A stretch of DNA of 64,000 bases from Lotus japonicus. Taxonomy: Eukaryota; Streptophyta; Magnoliopsida; Fabales; Fabaceae. The stretch is from contig NC_080042.1 of the NCBI RefSeq assembly GCF_012489685.1, forward strand, positions 48,536,066 through 48,600,065, in the 5' to 3' direction. The notes beneath the pieces were generated by a model that saw nothing but the letters and a program-made list of their open reading frames with translations, did no database searches and was not told the origin of the DNA. Of this stretch, positions 21,428-33,105 are shown piece after piece (the first letter of the stretch is position 1; each line of letters opens with the position of its first letter). A program made the translations under genes and the position numbers.

Positions 21428-22250
21428 AAGTGTACAGTTTCGCCCGGGGTTTTAATTATCGAACAGAAGGATTGTGTGAGTTTACTTCTAAATTTACCAA
21501 TTTAGTTGCAAGGACGAAAAAACAAAGATAAAAATAGAGGATTGATTGATTGTGATTATCACGAAAAGAAATTAAGAAAAACAAATAAACGGTTGTTGAT
21601 TTGAAAACTTTGGGAGAAAAGCTGCACTAGGGAATTGAATCTGTTACCCTTGTTATGCATGTACCCGCTCCGATTACATATGAATTCCACTAAACCTGTT
21701 CAAGGTGTTAAGTCTATATGATTACTTACTAATTCCTTAGTCAAGTTCTCCTTCTAGTTAATTAGTGATAGCTAATCCCTTAGTACCTAATCTTAATTAA
21801 CTAGAGATTTAGTTCAATATCAGACAATCACAGATTAATTGCTACCCTTATCTCTAAGGTGTAGAGACCAAAATCCAATTCCTCTCTAGATCCCTAGTTC
21901 CTATCAACTTCCCAATTGTATAAAAATAAGCAACAAAATCTATGCGCAGTAGATAACAATCAAAGCAGGAGAGAAATTCAAGAACGGAATAAAGTTTTAA
22001 TCCATACAATGGACTTATCACTAACTATGAGGTATATACAACACACTAACATTCTCATTCTCACCAACACAGATTTGATTCCTCTGAAGTAATGTGTGTT
22101 GTAAAGTGCATGATTGAAAATTCAACTGTTGATTTTTTGATGGTTCTGCAGTTTATACCAAATTCCAGTAACATAATCTCTTATTTCATTTGCCTTCATT
22201 TTGTTAAGCTTAAGTGTGGATTTGATAAAAAAAAATAGCCATACTATGTA
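21428..22250. other. Unclassified non-coding DNA
   Basis: A/T-rich sequence with no ORF of note. It begins TGTACAGTTTCGCCCGGGGT and contains a poly-C-poor, TTAATTA-rich stretch. I have a general impression that similar sequence is repetitive in plants, but cannot name a family. Confidence 0.3.
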
Positions 22251-22408
22251 CTCCTTCAGTAAAAATATCCATGGTATCAAGTGTCTCAAATGAATATTTT
22301 TTAGAAATGGGGTAAAAAATAACAATATATGTCTGGTTATTGAGTAATTGAATCAATTGATATCAAGTCTCTCGATTGAATAGTTTTCTTCATTTTCAAA
22401 GGAAGGAG
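22251..22408. mobile_element. Possible Stowaway-like MITE (158 bp)
   Basis: CTCCTTCAGT at the left and AAAGGAAGGAG at the right form an imperfect terminal inverted repeat of the CTCCCTCC type, flanked by TA on both sides (22249-22250, 22409-22410). The interior is A/T-rich and non-coding. The repeat is short and degenerate, so this is tentative. Confidence 0.4.
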
Positions 22409-22581
22409 TATGCAGGACTGAAAGTTTTTTCCATGCATGTATTTTTTAAGGAAAAAGCCGTCGAATTAAGACAAATACTGTGAAAATTGGTACTAGTGTA
22501 GTACTACAGGACTGAAAATTTGTCTGTGGAATTAAGGGTATTTTGTGTGTGCTAACGTGTGTTTATTATCATTGTCTTTAG

Positions 22582-22693
22582 GTTTTGAAGGCTACGCTGC
22601 TGCGACATGGCTTCACCTTTGAATCTGAAACGGATACAGAAGTCATCCCCAAGCTTGCAAAGTTTGTTTATGACAAAGCAAACGAAGCTGCAG
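22582..22693 (+). pseudogene. Exon of glutamine:fructose-6-phosphate aminotransferase
   Basis: The 112-bp segment is open throughout and reads VLKATLLRHGFTFESETD, then TEVIPKLAKFVYDKANEAA. This matches the glutaminase half of the aminotransferase that makes glucosamine-6-phosphate (bacterial GlmS has the same SETDTEVI motif). It is framed by an acceptor (TCTTTAG|G) and a donor (GCAG|GTAGTT), as in a real exon. I found neither the preceding exon (ending HNGVITNYE in the family) nor the next one (with LEGAYAL). It is therefore a captured or stranded exon, or the remains of a gene broken up by transposons. Confidence 0.75.
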
Positions 22694-23250
22694 GTAGTTT
22701 TCTATTTCGAATGCATGGAGCCTTTTGCTTTATTATAGGTTTTTAATTATGTTTGTTGTCACATCACCGTTGTTGATATTGTAGCCATCAAATATGGTTG
22801 ATATTTGATGTTTGTATATGCTGCTAAGCACCGTGTTTGAGTGAATGAATGGTTTGGCTATTGGTGAAATTAGGTCTCAAACTGTTAGTGGCAATCCCAG
22901 TGCTTTGTGGGCAAATATCAATTTCCAAATTTACTTTCTGTCATTTGCATCATTGCAGGAAATACTTGGTTACTTCAATTCTAACTTATTTGTTTGATTC
23001 CATACTTGATGCAAGGGTGAACTTGATTGAGGTTCTGCTATTGCTGGTTCCTTTTCTGATATGCTGCTGGGTTAATGAATTACTTTGGTCCAATTAGAGC
23101 TGTTTTTCTGTCAGAACTGGTTGTATTCTTGCTGAGATGTGCTGGAGTTGAAGGGTGCTGATTGCCACGTGATATGATGCTCTGATGCATGACCTTGTGC
23201 AGATTGCAGATGCTTCCTTCTATCTTGTTATTTAGATTTTTGTTCCATCA
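22694..23250 (+). other. Intron-like sequence after the aminotransferase exon
   Basis: T-rich, non-coding, beginning with a good donor (GTAGTTTTC). This is what a plant intron looks like. No further exon of the family is seen before the next repeat. Confidence 0.35.
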
Positions 23251-23570
23251 TGAACATTGAGGTGAGGTATAGTACCTAAGATGCAAGGAACGTGATGCGA
23301 GATTTCTAGAGAGAAGTGAGAGTGTAACCGCTTAGAGAGAGAAAGTAACACAATTTCAAGCTTGTTATTGCACAAATGAGGTAAGAGTCCTTTACAATTG
23401 GTATCCCCCCTATTTATAGTTGGGGGAGTTGGGCCTAGCGCCTCTAAATCATCCTAATGGGCCAGTTGGGCCTTCGGGACAGGGGCCCAAGTCCCTAATG
23501 TAATTCCCGCCTTAAGCCAGCGCCCCTGGGCGAGGGACCCGGGGGTCTCGCCTAGTCCAATTTTCTTCTA
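23251..23570 (-). repeat. Possible fragment of an unrelated LTR
   Basis: The minus strand carries CTATAAATAGGGGG (complement of about 23406-23419), a promoter-like TATA motif, with GC-rich sequence (GCGCCCCTGGGCGAGG) upstream. The style is that of a truncated LTR. No partner copy lies in the window. Confidence 0.3.
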
Positions 23571-23917
23571 GTCTTAGTTTTAGTTTAATCTTTGGCTATG
23601 TTGTTTATCTGTTTCCGTTTGTTTAGTGTCTTTCCATCTTCTTGTTGTTCTAGCTGTTTTGTTTCAGATTTCTGTAGTTGTATTTGCTGTGTTCTGTCTT
23701 ATCCGGGAGGGATTGTTCCCAGTAACATTTGATTATGATGAAATAAAGATCTCTTTTTTTGTAAAACAAAAAATTGTAACTATGATCATTCTATGTATCT
23801 ACTGCTTCTTAAATGCTCTTTTAAGCACTTATGAAAAGGAGCTTGAAGAGATGAAGCACATAACCATACAAGAATTTATCGCCAATTTAAGAAGGTGCCA
23901 ATGTCTATCTTTCACAT

Positions 23918-24022
23918 CGGACGTCTAATATAACTGATGTAAAAGATATACATTTCACATCGGTTATGTTGCCAACCGATGTGAAAGATATACATTTGAC
24001 ATCGGTTCTGTTGCCAACCGAT
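23918..24022. repeat. Palindromic CACATCGGTT array (CACTA-like subterminal repeat)
   Basis: CACATCGGTTATGTTGCCAA followed by CCGATGTGAAAG is a near-perfect inverted repeat, and a second copy (ACATCGGTTCTGTTGCCAAC) follows 42 bp later with the spacer GATATACATTT. Repeats of this type occur near the ends of plant CACTA (En/Spm) transposons. No transposase or terminal CACTA was found. Confidence 0.5.
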
Positions 24023-24765
24023 GTGAAAGAGGCGAGGTTGGGTTCGTGCAGGGTGGTGTGCGGCTGGCTGCAGGTTCCTGTGTGGTTTTTTGTTGCTGTT
24101 GTTTGACTTAGTGTAGGTCATTGTAGCTACAGTCTCCTTACGATTAAGACGTGATTTCTGCACGCGTTATGCTGGGTGATCTTCTTTTTGGACTGTTGCT
24201 ATGCATTTTAAGGTTGTTTGGAGCATGTGCTACCGTTGTCGTGTCTTTTTGTTTGTTTATGCTTTAGGTTTTGGGTCTTAGCCCTTTAGCACTGTTGGGT
24301 TTTATTTATTGGGAATTTTGGTATGCCCTTTTAAATTGGGTCTCTGTTTGCAAGTATCGAGCGGTTTGTTAGGTTTCCGTGTTGGTTTAGTCATTGTATT
24401 TTTATTTCAATGGAGCTATTTCTAGAGGGTTAGACATTTGGAGGTTTTGCCATGTGTTTTATCACGCTATTGCGCGTGTGGGGATTTTAGAGGTTTTTGT
24501 TATATGGGCTGAGACGCGTCAGGTTTTATGTTGGCTATGTTACTGTACCCATGCTGTGAGGAGTTATTTCTTAACATTTCTTATATTTATTATATATATT
24601 TCCCTTTAAAAAAAGTTTGGAAAAGGGTATTAATTAAATGTTTCATTGGTATATTATAAGTGACTTATATTTTGGGAAAACAAACTCTTCAAAAGTGACT
24701 TATAAACGGGATGAATGAAGTATTTTATAAACAAAGTGTTGATTCTTACATTAAAAAAAAGGGTT
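24023..24765. other. Non-coding, T-rich DNA
   Basis: No gene or complete repeat is seen. 24640-24725 contains two AGTGACTTAT words and a GGGATGAATGAAGTAT end reminiscent of a decayed MITE. Confidence 0.3.
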
Positions 24766-25190
24766 AATCGTCTACTTGGTCCCTGTCTTTGTCTCGCCGT
24801 CTGAAATTAGTCCATCCCCGTAAAATTTACAAATCTGGGTCCTCTCGTTGGCAATAAGTCTGGAGCAGGTCCTCGCCGGAGCCCGGAGCTCCGACGAGTG
24901 ATGATTAGGCATGCTGACTGGGCTAATGTTGATTATGTGGATTTTTTTTAAAAAAATAAAAAATAAAAACAAGTCAGAAATTTTAATTTATTTAAAAAAA
25001 ATTATTTTAATCTAAATTCATCGTCATCAACATGAAATTTCTTCAACATCATGTTTTTCATCTAATTTTTTTTACATTGATCTCATCTTCATTTTCTTCA
25101 TCAGCTTCTTCAAAAAATTATAACCCTAACAATAAACAAAATAAAATCCCAAAAACACCAAATCTAATTTCCCAGGATCTTCATCATCAT
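24766..25190. mobile_element. Possible Mutator-like non-autonomous fragment
   Basis: GGGTTAATCGTCTACTTGGT followed by CCCTGTCTTTGTC is the style of long terminal inverted repeats of plant Mutator-like elements. An A/T-rich, CATCATC-rich interior follows, which was the target of the hAT-like element at 25191. The opposite inverted repeat is not visible before LTR-D, so the end is missing or lies elsewhere. Confidence 0.3.
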
Positions 25191-26084
25191 TAGGGGTGAG
25201 CATAAACCCGCTTCCGACCCGTACCCGAGCAACCCGAAATCATTTTTTTTCAAACGGGCGGGTTTTAATGGGCTCACGGGTTTTCGGGTGAACTGTGACA
25301 GTTAGACACGGGTGAAACCGGGCGGGTGCGGGTGTGGTAAAATTTTCCGTCGAAACCCGTACCGGCCCGAAGTACTAAATGAATCACGTGAATATATGTG
25401 CACAACTGCTACCAAATGTAATAATGACTAAGGCTACACTTGTTCCCATGCATTGTGCAGTGTGCACGTTCCATTCCAATGTCTCTTTATCATTTTTTTA
25501 TTTGGGAAAACATAAATAAATGAAGGCAAAACAAAACCTTTGCCTCACCGAGAAAACACCTTTACTTTCCAAAACACCTTTACTTTTCATTTTCTTGTAT
25601 CCATTCCCAAACTGCTATTCTTCTCCTTCTTCCTCTTCATGACTACACCCGCTCTTTCCTCCACCATTCTTCCTTGCCTCACCGAGAATCCCCTAAAATG
25701 CGAGCACCATCAAACTGCGATCCCCCTTCCTCCTCCTCACAAGTCATACTCACCGTGGTTTCGCCTGCATCTCTTCTTCCATCTTTGATTTTGCATCACT
25801 GTCATCTTCTTCTCAGATGCCTTCTTGAAGGAAAAAATCAAAGCTTTTGTCACTGAAGGGCCATCCTTGAAGACAATTCAAGCTTTTCTTCTTCGTCTGT
25901 TTTTTTTTTCTTACATTGAACCCGCTGCAACCCACCCGTGTTACCCGTCAACCGTTCAACCCGAAACCCGACCTACCCGGATGCATAAACGGTCGGAGAC
26001 GGTCTTGATATTCATGTTTACGGTTTACATCGGTGTGAGGATTTTGGGCCCGAACCGCCCGAACCCGCCCGATGCTCACCCCTA
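25191..26084. mobile_element. hAT-like non-autonomous DNA transposon (894 bp)
   Basis: Perfect 13-bp terminal inverted repeats TAGGGGTGAGCAT / ATGCTCACCCCTA are flanked by 8-bp duplications ATCATCAT (25183-25190 and 26085-26092). Subterminal regions are rich in CCCG and GGCGGG words (ACCCGTACCCGAGCAACCCG at the left, CCGCCCGAACCCGCCC at the right), as hAT termini often are. No transposase is encoded. An internal word TGCCTCACCGAGAA occurs twice, near 25541 and 25675. The duplication is made of ATC repeats, which weakens it slightly as evidence. Confidence 0.8.
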
Positions 26085-26242
26085 ATCATCATAACCAAGA
26101 GTCCAGAAATAATCAAAATCCAGAAAGATGTTCATTATCATCCACCATCAAAATAAGCAAACCCATAAAATGTTGAACAATGTTGTTCAAGAAAAAAAAA
26201 CCCCACACCCTCCCCTCCCTCAAGCCCACCCAAGACATCACC
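26085..26242. other. A-rich flank between hAT-like element and LTR-D
   Basis: No gene is seen. There is no initiator-Met primer site next to LTR-D here, so this is outside flank and not the interior of the LTR-D element. Confidence 0.5.
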
Positions 26243-26823
26243 TGTAACACCCTGATTTCCAGGTGTCACTTAAGTAACTTAAAAAAAAATTTAAGCGGAA
26301 AACAAGAATTTTTTTTTTGTTTGTTTCTTGTTGAATTGAAAACGTCATAAGGATAAAGACATAAACCCGCAATTCAAACCTAACCGATGTACATCATATA
26401 AACAGGTACAGCCTCAGCTGCACTCCAACGTCACGCGCTCTCGTAGTGACTCCAAAGTAGTGTGCCCGTAGGCAAATATTTATAGATCCAGAAACGTGAG
26501 TGATGAAGTTATAAATACAATCCTCTAGAAGAAAGTCGGCCCTCAAAATGGCCTAAGCAAAGACCCCTACCGTCCGACTAACTCTCTGTGATCCCTCAGC
26601 AAGAGAACCACACAAAAAGCTATGCGTCGGGAACCTACCCTGTCCCAAAACAAGACGAATCAGAGCTCTACACAAAATATGACTCCTGCCTAAACCTACC
26701 CTCCAGTACCGCTCAAAGCTCCTCCTCCTCCTCGTCGCTCCCAACGTAGTAGTCGAAATCAGTGTCAGAATCAGAGTCCACCGTGATCATCTCAGCATCC
26801 AAGTCCACGACCTCCCTCCTGAC

Positions 26824-27360
26824 TTACGTGCGTACAATCCTAGTCGAACCCATCTCAACATCTACCTCCTCAGAAAGGACATCCTCCTCCACCACACGAA
26901 CCAGGGGTTCCGAGCGGTAGCCGCGTGGTGGAGTAAACGGAAAACGGTGAGAGGCAGACGGAACAACAGGCTCCCTCTTCGGCTCCACGAGCCTCGAGGA
27001 CGACACAACGTCGGCAGGATCGACAGCAGTAGCAGGAAGTGGCACGACAGGTGCCTCTATATCAGCCTCGATCTCGGATGGATCCTCGTCATCAGATGAA
27101 GATGAAGGTGGTGAAGGTGGTCTCTGGCCAGTGCCCGGTCCACAGCGCACCGAAGGTGGTAAGTTGAAGCTCAGCTCCATGCGTCGTAGAACTCCTCTCG
27201 TCAGACGTCCGCGCTCATCAGTCCGGTCCTACATGACCCTTCCCCGATACGTCGCCCGATGATCCACAGGATCGTTCACCCAAGCGGTGGGGGCATGTCG
27301 GTCAACCAGCTCAAACTTGATCCCCCCTGAGGGAGAGACCATCGAAAACCAATCCGCCAT
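26824..27360 (-). pseudogene. LTR leader ORF in LTR-D
   Basis: The ORF starts MADWFSMVSPSGGIKF at 27360; a conserved CCAG|ATG acceptor-like site sits six bases upstream. It continues VDHRATYRGRVM, then an in-frame TAG at 27229-27231, then GRLTRGVLRR and SFNLPPSVRCGPG, then a Pro/Ser/Asp-rich part (SSSSDDEDPSE) to the stop at 26824. It matches the intact ORF of LTR E in blocks: MADWF, PSGG, D-HRA-Y-GR, LT-GVLRR, SFNLPP. After the stop another acidic stretch (ITVDSDSDTDFDY) resembles the C-terminus in E and gypsy-1. The protein is unknown to me; one stop codon makes this copy a pseudogene. Confidence 0.65.
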
Positions 27361-28650
27361 CAACATCTGGCAGCAGGCCGACCGCCCAAACACAAACATG
27401 AAACCAAAGCCAAGGCGCTAGGGTCAACTCACGGAATAGAGTAAATATCCAAACAACATGTGATTGGGGTATAGATATATATATGCTTATATATATTCCT
27501 AGCATGTTATCGACTCTAACAATAATTCAATAAAAAATAGCACACAATTCTAGTCAGGGTGCATGTATGCTTGCAATGTGTTTCAAATGATCCGGATAAT
27601 TCAATTGGGATGGGCACCATCGAGTCAGTCCTAACACCGGCCTAGTGTTTAACCATTTCCGCTCGGGTGTCACTTACAAACCCATGCATAGTCGGATCAG
27701 TCCTAACCCCTCCAGGTTTAACCATTTCCGCCCGCTATGCCGAAGATACACTCTTGGTGTTCTTCGATGAAGGCCAATCTTTCGACTATCTCAAACCTTC
27801 GTGAAGCCGACCGAAGCCGTCTCAACTTCACCGATGCTCGATCCTCTGATCGTCTCAACCTCGAATGTATGCATGATGCAATATGGTTAGCCAAACATCG
27901 AATCGTCCTCACAACGCAAGTGTTTAGTTTTAATCTCAATTTCAAAACTCAAGGGTTTAATGTCGACTCTACGACATAAACTCCAACAACAAGAGTACCA
28001 ATGTACTCGGTGACTTTCTCTCGTCACCGTGGCTCACCCCCGTGGCGTCCACCAAATCTCAATAGCTCCAGAACTTGTTGACATTTCCCCGTCTTTCGCA
28101 ATCATCTCTCCACTTAAGTTCCCTATGGTTTTATTCGTTAATAAAAATATTTAAAGTTGAATTAGTCGAGTTATGAATTTCATTCTTGAAAACTAATTTC
28201 TCTAAGGTCTCTAGTTCCAAATTCTAATCATTTCAAGTTTGCCAAAATCCCCCAAATGTAATCCCCCGGGGAAATTCTAAGTGTTCCAATCGGCTTAATC
28301 AAAAACTTGGGTTTGGACTCGCCTAGGGTTGTCCATTCAACCCGAAATAATACAAGTAGGACGTTCCATGATGCCACACTTCGTAGTCGCGACAAAGCGC
28401 ACAGTTCAGTAACAATATCAATATAACAATAATTCAGTGCGGAAATCATAAGACGGAAACCAGTAAACGGCCAAAGCCTCTCAGAAAACGGAGACACACG
28501 TCTCATATAAGTTTACTCGGCCGAAGCCTCCAGAAACATTTTCCAATTCAAGCGATAAACAAAATCCAAGCAATATTCAATATCAAACAATATTCAAGTC
28601 GAATTTATCGACGCCTACAATACGATAGCTAGTAAGTAAGTTGCTCTAAC

Positions 28651-28728
28651 CTCGAGTTGCTCCAGCCTCGCGGTATAGGTTCTACTCACAATCTAGCTCA
28701 GTAATACCCAAAGTTCCCTCAACTGAAC
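28651..28728 (-). other. 78-nt exon-like block in LTR-D
   Basis: On the minus strand it is preceded by an acceptor-like TCCAAG and followed by GTTAGAG. Its length equals that of the matching blocks in gypsy-1, G and E. In the best-conserved frame it reads SVEGTLG, CE, REAGATR, matching LTR G (SFVETLG, CEG, RETGTTR); one in-frame stop is present. Confidence 0.5.
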
Positions 28729-29909
28729 CTTGGAGAAAACAAAGCGAAAATCAATACAAAATCGATTAGCTCGATCACAACACAGCTAATTAACGATAGA
28801 CAAAGCGTTTGAAGCTTCAGAGTACAACAATTGAGCACGAGAGGACGAGTTATCGCGAAAAACGAATTTCTCCCCCCCTCAAGAACATGCTCTCGGCCAC
28901 TCAAGGGAAAAAGGGTTCCGACGCTTTTTCTTCGATCTAATTTAATTCCTAGGTAGTTTTAGGGTAAAACTAGGGCAAAGAAATTGTCGGAAAAATTTTA
29001 GAACGACCTGGTCGAATTACGACTAGTTAAAACTCAAAGTTAAAGCTCGGAAAACAAATTTGATGGGGTTGTTCACAACGACATTTATAGCAAGTAATCC
29101 TAAAGGCACTAAGTCGGATTGTGGCTTTTCGAAGATAAAGTTTCAATATGTGCGTAAATGGGTTTTTATACAGTTTTTCAGATCTTTGGCGACTCGATCG
29201 AAATCGGCGCGCATCGGCGAGTGATATATCTTGTTGGGCAACTATAGAAGGTAGTTCAAAAAAAAAATCGGGAAAATCGAACAATTTTATGAAAAGCTCG
29301 AAACTTTGAGCTCAGAAAGAGATAAAGAAACGCGATAAAAAGAATGATCAGAGGTAAGAAGTAAGTAGATTACCTCTATGTCGTGAAGTAGAGACAAACA
29401 GCTCGAAGATCCGTTAAGAAACGAAGAAAATCTCTCCTCTCCCTCTCCTCTTCTTACTCGCGGCCTCAATGGGGGAAATGTGGTGAGTTTTGTGATTTTT
29501 TCCTATTTATAGGAGAGTGAAATCGCGGGAAAATGAATATTTCGCGATTCCGATTTTTGCAATACGTTCATCTGTGAATTCTAAGCGAGATTCTGGCGAC
29601 AGAATTCCAGAACTCAAAACAAGTCTCTTGAATTTGAAGAAAACGATCCAAAAGCGGTGTGAGTTAAATTGCCCCGAAAAACTACTTTTTGCTGTGAAAG
29701 TCGGATGACAAAACTCCGTTCTGAAGAAAGATTGGAAACGTCAAAAGAAAACTGGCAACGCGGATGGAAACTTCGTCAGAAACTCCGAATAGAAAAAGTC
29801 TTCATTCAGCGTTTGAATTTAGAGTTTTTAGAGAATAGAATTTAGCGTCGTCGGACTTCCGAGAAGAGAAACCTATCGTGTGTAAAGTCCAGAGTTCCGA
29901 AATGAAACG

Positions 29910-31122
29910 TGTAAGATCAAGTTTTGATCGAGTAGTACAACTCTATGTTTTGATGATTACAAGTTAACATTTTAGTATGAACAATTATGGTACTCTAACG
30001 TATTTTTCTGAGTGTGCTATTTACAGGCTCTGACCTTAATAACATCTCACACAAATCAGAAGCACTGTGCTTAAAGAGTGATCCAAGCAACGCTTTCGCA
30101 ATCTCTATGTTCAATCTGAACAATAGAAAAGCTTCAGAAGATATGAAGTTAATCAAGCTCTGACGTGGACTCAACTCACTTGCAGTTCTGAAGATCCAGA
30201 CGTTCTGACAACCCAGACACTCTGAAGGTTCAGATGTTCTGATGGTGTAGACGACTCTGAAGATCCAGAAGCTGAAAAGTGGAGACTCTGAAGTCCAGAA
30301 GCAAAATGGCTCTGAAGACCAAGTACTTCTCCTCTGAGTTCAGAATCAGAAGATACAACGGTCAGAGGATCCATGCTTCCGTCTGACTCTGATCAACATG
30401 CTTCACAAGTTCCAACACGAAGCATTACCCTGATCAGAAGTCTACAAGGTTAAAGGTCAAGTCACTATCCAAAGTACAAAAGCAAATGTACTATCCTGAC
30501 GACCTAACCTAACATTCTCAGCCACACCAGAAGCTGGAAATCTCAATTCTGCCCTCCAACGGTAGCATTCCCGTGCATAGTTCAAACACTAATCCTTGGA
30601 GTATATATAGAGGCTGAAGATTGAAAGATGCGGTAGGAAGAATCTCACACGCGCAAGCTATATTCAAATCTTCTAAGCTTTCTTTCTTCATTGAATTCAT
30701 TGTGTTTACTACAAGCTTTTAAGAAGCAATTCCTTTGTAAACAATATTTCTTAAACAGTTGTTTAGTTTACCTTTAGGAGATCAAGGTTGATCGGATCCT
30801 AGAGAAGACTAAGAGAGTGAATCTTAGTGTGAGCTAAGTCAGTGTATTGTTAGTCACTTGTAGGTTTCAAGTGCAGTTGTAACAATTATCTGATTAGTGA
30901 ATTGCCTTCATTCTAAGAAGGAAGAAATCACCTTCATGGGTGGACTGGACTAGCTTGAGTGATTCATCAAGTGAACCAGGATAAAATCCTTGTGTGCTTT
31001 TCTAATCTCTTATCTTAAGCACCTTACTTGTGTCTCGAAAGATTTACTAAAATCTTAAGGTGGAAGTTTTATTCTGAAAACGTTATTCAAACCCCCCCTT
31101 TCTACCGTTTTTCATACCTTCA
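29910..31122 (+). repeat. 5' LTR of copia B (1213 bp)
   Basis: TGTAAGATCAAG to CATACCTTCA, with a TATA box TATATATAG at 30602-30610. The region 30180-30420 is dense in TCTGAAGATCCAGA-type palindromic words, as in copia A. Confidence 0.95.
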
Positions 31123-31124
31123 AT

Positions 31125-31136
31125 TGGTATCAGAGC
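31125..31136 (+). other. Primer-binding site of copia B
   Basis: TGGTATCAGAGC, complementary to initiator Met-tRNA, two bases after the LTR. The gag ATG follows 60 bp later. Confidence 0.9.
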
Positions 31137-31195
31137 GCAAGTTCTGATTACCACACCTAACAGTGTTCAGTGATCCGGGCCGGTGTGAAAAACAA

Positions 31196-33105
31196 ATGGC
31201 TACCACCAGTGAGATGCAAAAAGATGGTTACAATGCAAAGCCTCCCATGTTCGATGGTCAAAGGTTCGAATATTGGAAAAACAGAATTGAAAGTTTCTTT
31301 CTGGGCTTCGATGCAGATCTCTGGGATATTATTGTGGATGGATATGAGCGTCCAGTTGATGCAGATGGCAAGAAGATCTCCAGATCAGAGTGACTGCTGA
31401 GCAAAAGAAGCTTTACTCACAACACCACAAAGCTAGAGCTATTCTTCTTAGTGCTATTTCCTATGAAGAGTACCAGAAGATTACAGATCGTGAGTTTGCC
31501 AAGGGCATCTTTGAATCCTTGAAGATGTCTCATGAAGGAAACAAGAAAGTGAAAGAATCAAAGGCGCTGTCTTTGATCCAGAAGTATGAATCCTTCATCA
31601 TGGAGCCTAACGAGTCCATTGAGGATATGTTTTCCAGATTTCAGTTGCTTGTAGCTGGAATAAGACCTCTCAACAAAAGCTACACTACAAAAGATCATGT
31701 CATAAGGGTCATCAGAAGTCTTCCTGAAAGCTGGATGCCTTTAGTGACTTCTATAGAGCTTACAAGAGATGTTGAGCGTATGAGTTTAGAAGAACTCATC
31801 AGCATACTGAAATATCATGAGCTGAAGCGCTCAGAAATGCAGGATCTGAGGAAGAAATCTATAGCCTTGAAATCCAAATCTGAGAAGGCTAGATCTGAGA
31901 AGTCAAAAGCTCTTAAAGCTGAAGCAGAAGAATCTGAAGAAGCATCAGAAGATTCTGATGAAGATGAGCTGACTCTGATCTAAAAAAGGCTCAACCGTAT
32001 CTGGAAGCACAGGCAGAGCAAGTACAGAGGCTTTGGAAAGGCCAAAGGAAAGTCTGAATCCTCATCAGGCCAGAAGAAGTCCTCAATCAAGGAAGTCACA
32101 TGTTTCGAGTGCAAGGAATCAGGGCACCACAAGAGTGACTGTCCAAAGCTGAAAAAGGACAAGAATCCAAAGAAGCACTTCAAGACAAAGAAAAGTCTGA
32201 TGGTGACTTTCGACGAATCAGAGTCAGAGGATGTTGATTCTGATGGTGAAGTTCAAGGACTCATGGCTATTGTCAAAGACAAAGAAGCAGAGTCAAAAGA
32301 TGCAACTGACTCTGACTCAGCATCAGAAGAAGATCCTAACTCAGACGATGAAAATGAGGTATTCGCTTCTTTCTCAACCTCTGAACTTAAACATGCCTTG
32401 TCTGATATTATGGATAAGTATAACTCTTTATTGACTAAGCATAAAAAGTTGAAAAAGGATTTCTCTGCTGCTTCTAAGACTCCTTCTGAACATGAGAAAA
32501 TTATTTCTGAGTTGAAAAATGATAATCATGCTTTAGTGAATTCTAACTTTGTGTTTAAGAACCAGATTGCTAAGTTAGAAGAAGTGGTTGCTTGTGATGC
32601 CTCTGATTGTAAGAATGAATCTAAATATGAAAAATCATTTTAAAGATTCCTGGCTAAGAGCGTAGATAGAAGCTTAATGGCTTCGATGATCTATGGCTTA
32701 AGCAGAAATGGAATGCATGGCATTGGCTATTCTAGTTCTAATAGAAATGAGCCCTTTATGCCTAAGGCCAAATCCTTGTATGAATGCTTTGTTCCCTCTG
32801 GTACCATATTGCCTGAACCATTACCTGTTAAAATTGCTAACCCCCCTCTCAAAAAGGGAACCTTCTCCATGTCTAAATATCATGCTAAAATTCCTTTACA
32901 TTATCATGTTGAGAAACCCAAGGTGATCAGAACCTCTGGGGTAACTAACAAGAGAGGACCCAGAAAGTGGGTTCCTAAGGATAAGATTATCTATGTTGCA
33001 GGTATCCTTGATAGCTCCACTGAAACACCAATCATGGTATCTGGACAGTGGATGCTCGCGTCACATGACGGGAGAAATGCGTATGTTCCAAGAGCTAAAA
33101 CTTAA
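31196..33105 (+). pseudogene. Gag of copia B
   Basis: Starts MATTSEMQKDGYNAKPPMF. It has the same domains as gag of copia A: helical capsid-like region, zinc knuckle CFECKESGHHKSDC, acidic stretches (SESEDVDSDGE), and an end reading YVPRAKT at 33105. Breaks: a one-base loss at about 31391 that creates TGA, a TAA at 31981-31983 and a TAA at 32641-32643 (CAA in copia A). The last part overlaps the start of pol in another frame, exactly as in copia A. Confidence 0.9.

Larger units (their letters stand above)
26243..29909 (-). repeat. LTR-D: minus-strand gypsy LTR, left part
   Basis: It begins TGTAACACCC on the plus strand, the complement of the LTR end GGTGTTACA. It runs 3667 bp to the AAACG target site of copia B and resumes at 55791. 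It is either a solo LTR or the 3' LTR of a minus-strand element, since no primer site lies on its left. It contains a minus-strand TATA box (complement of 29503-29511), a donor-like GAG|GTAATC (GT at 29373-29372), an exon-like block 28651-28728 and the leader ORF. Confidence 0.88.

Noticed and set aside
22582..23250. A complete aminotransferase gene
   Set aside because: Only one exon is recognisable; the following exon of the family is not present before the next repeat.
23626..23928. 100-codon hydrophobic ORF
   Set aside because: T-rich DNA gives Leu/Phe/Val-rich readings by chance; no homologue or start context supports it.
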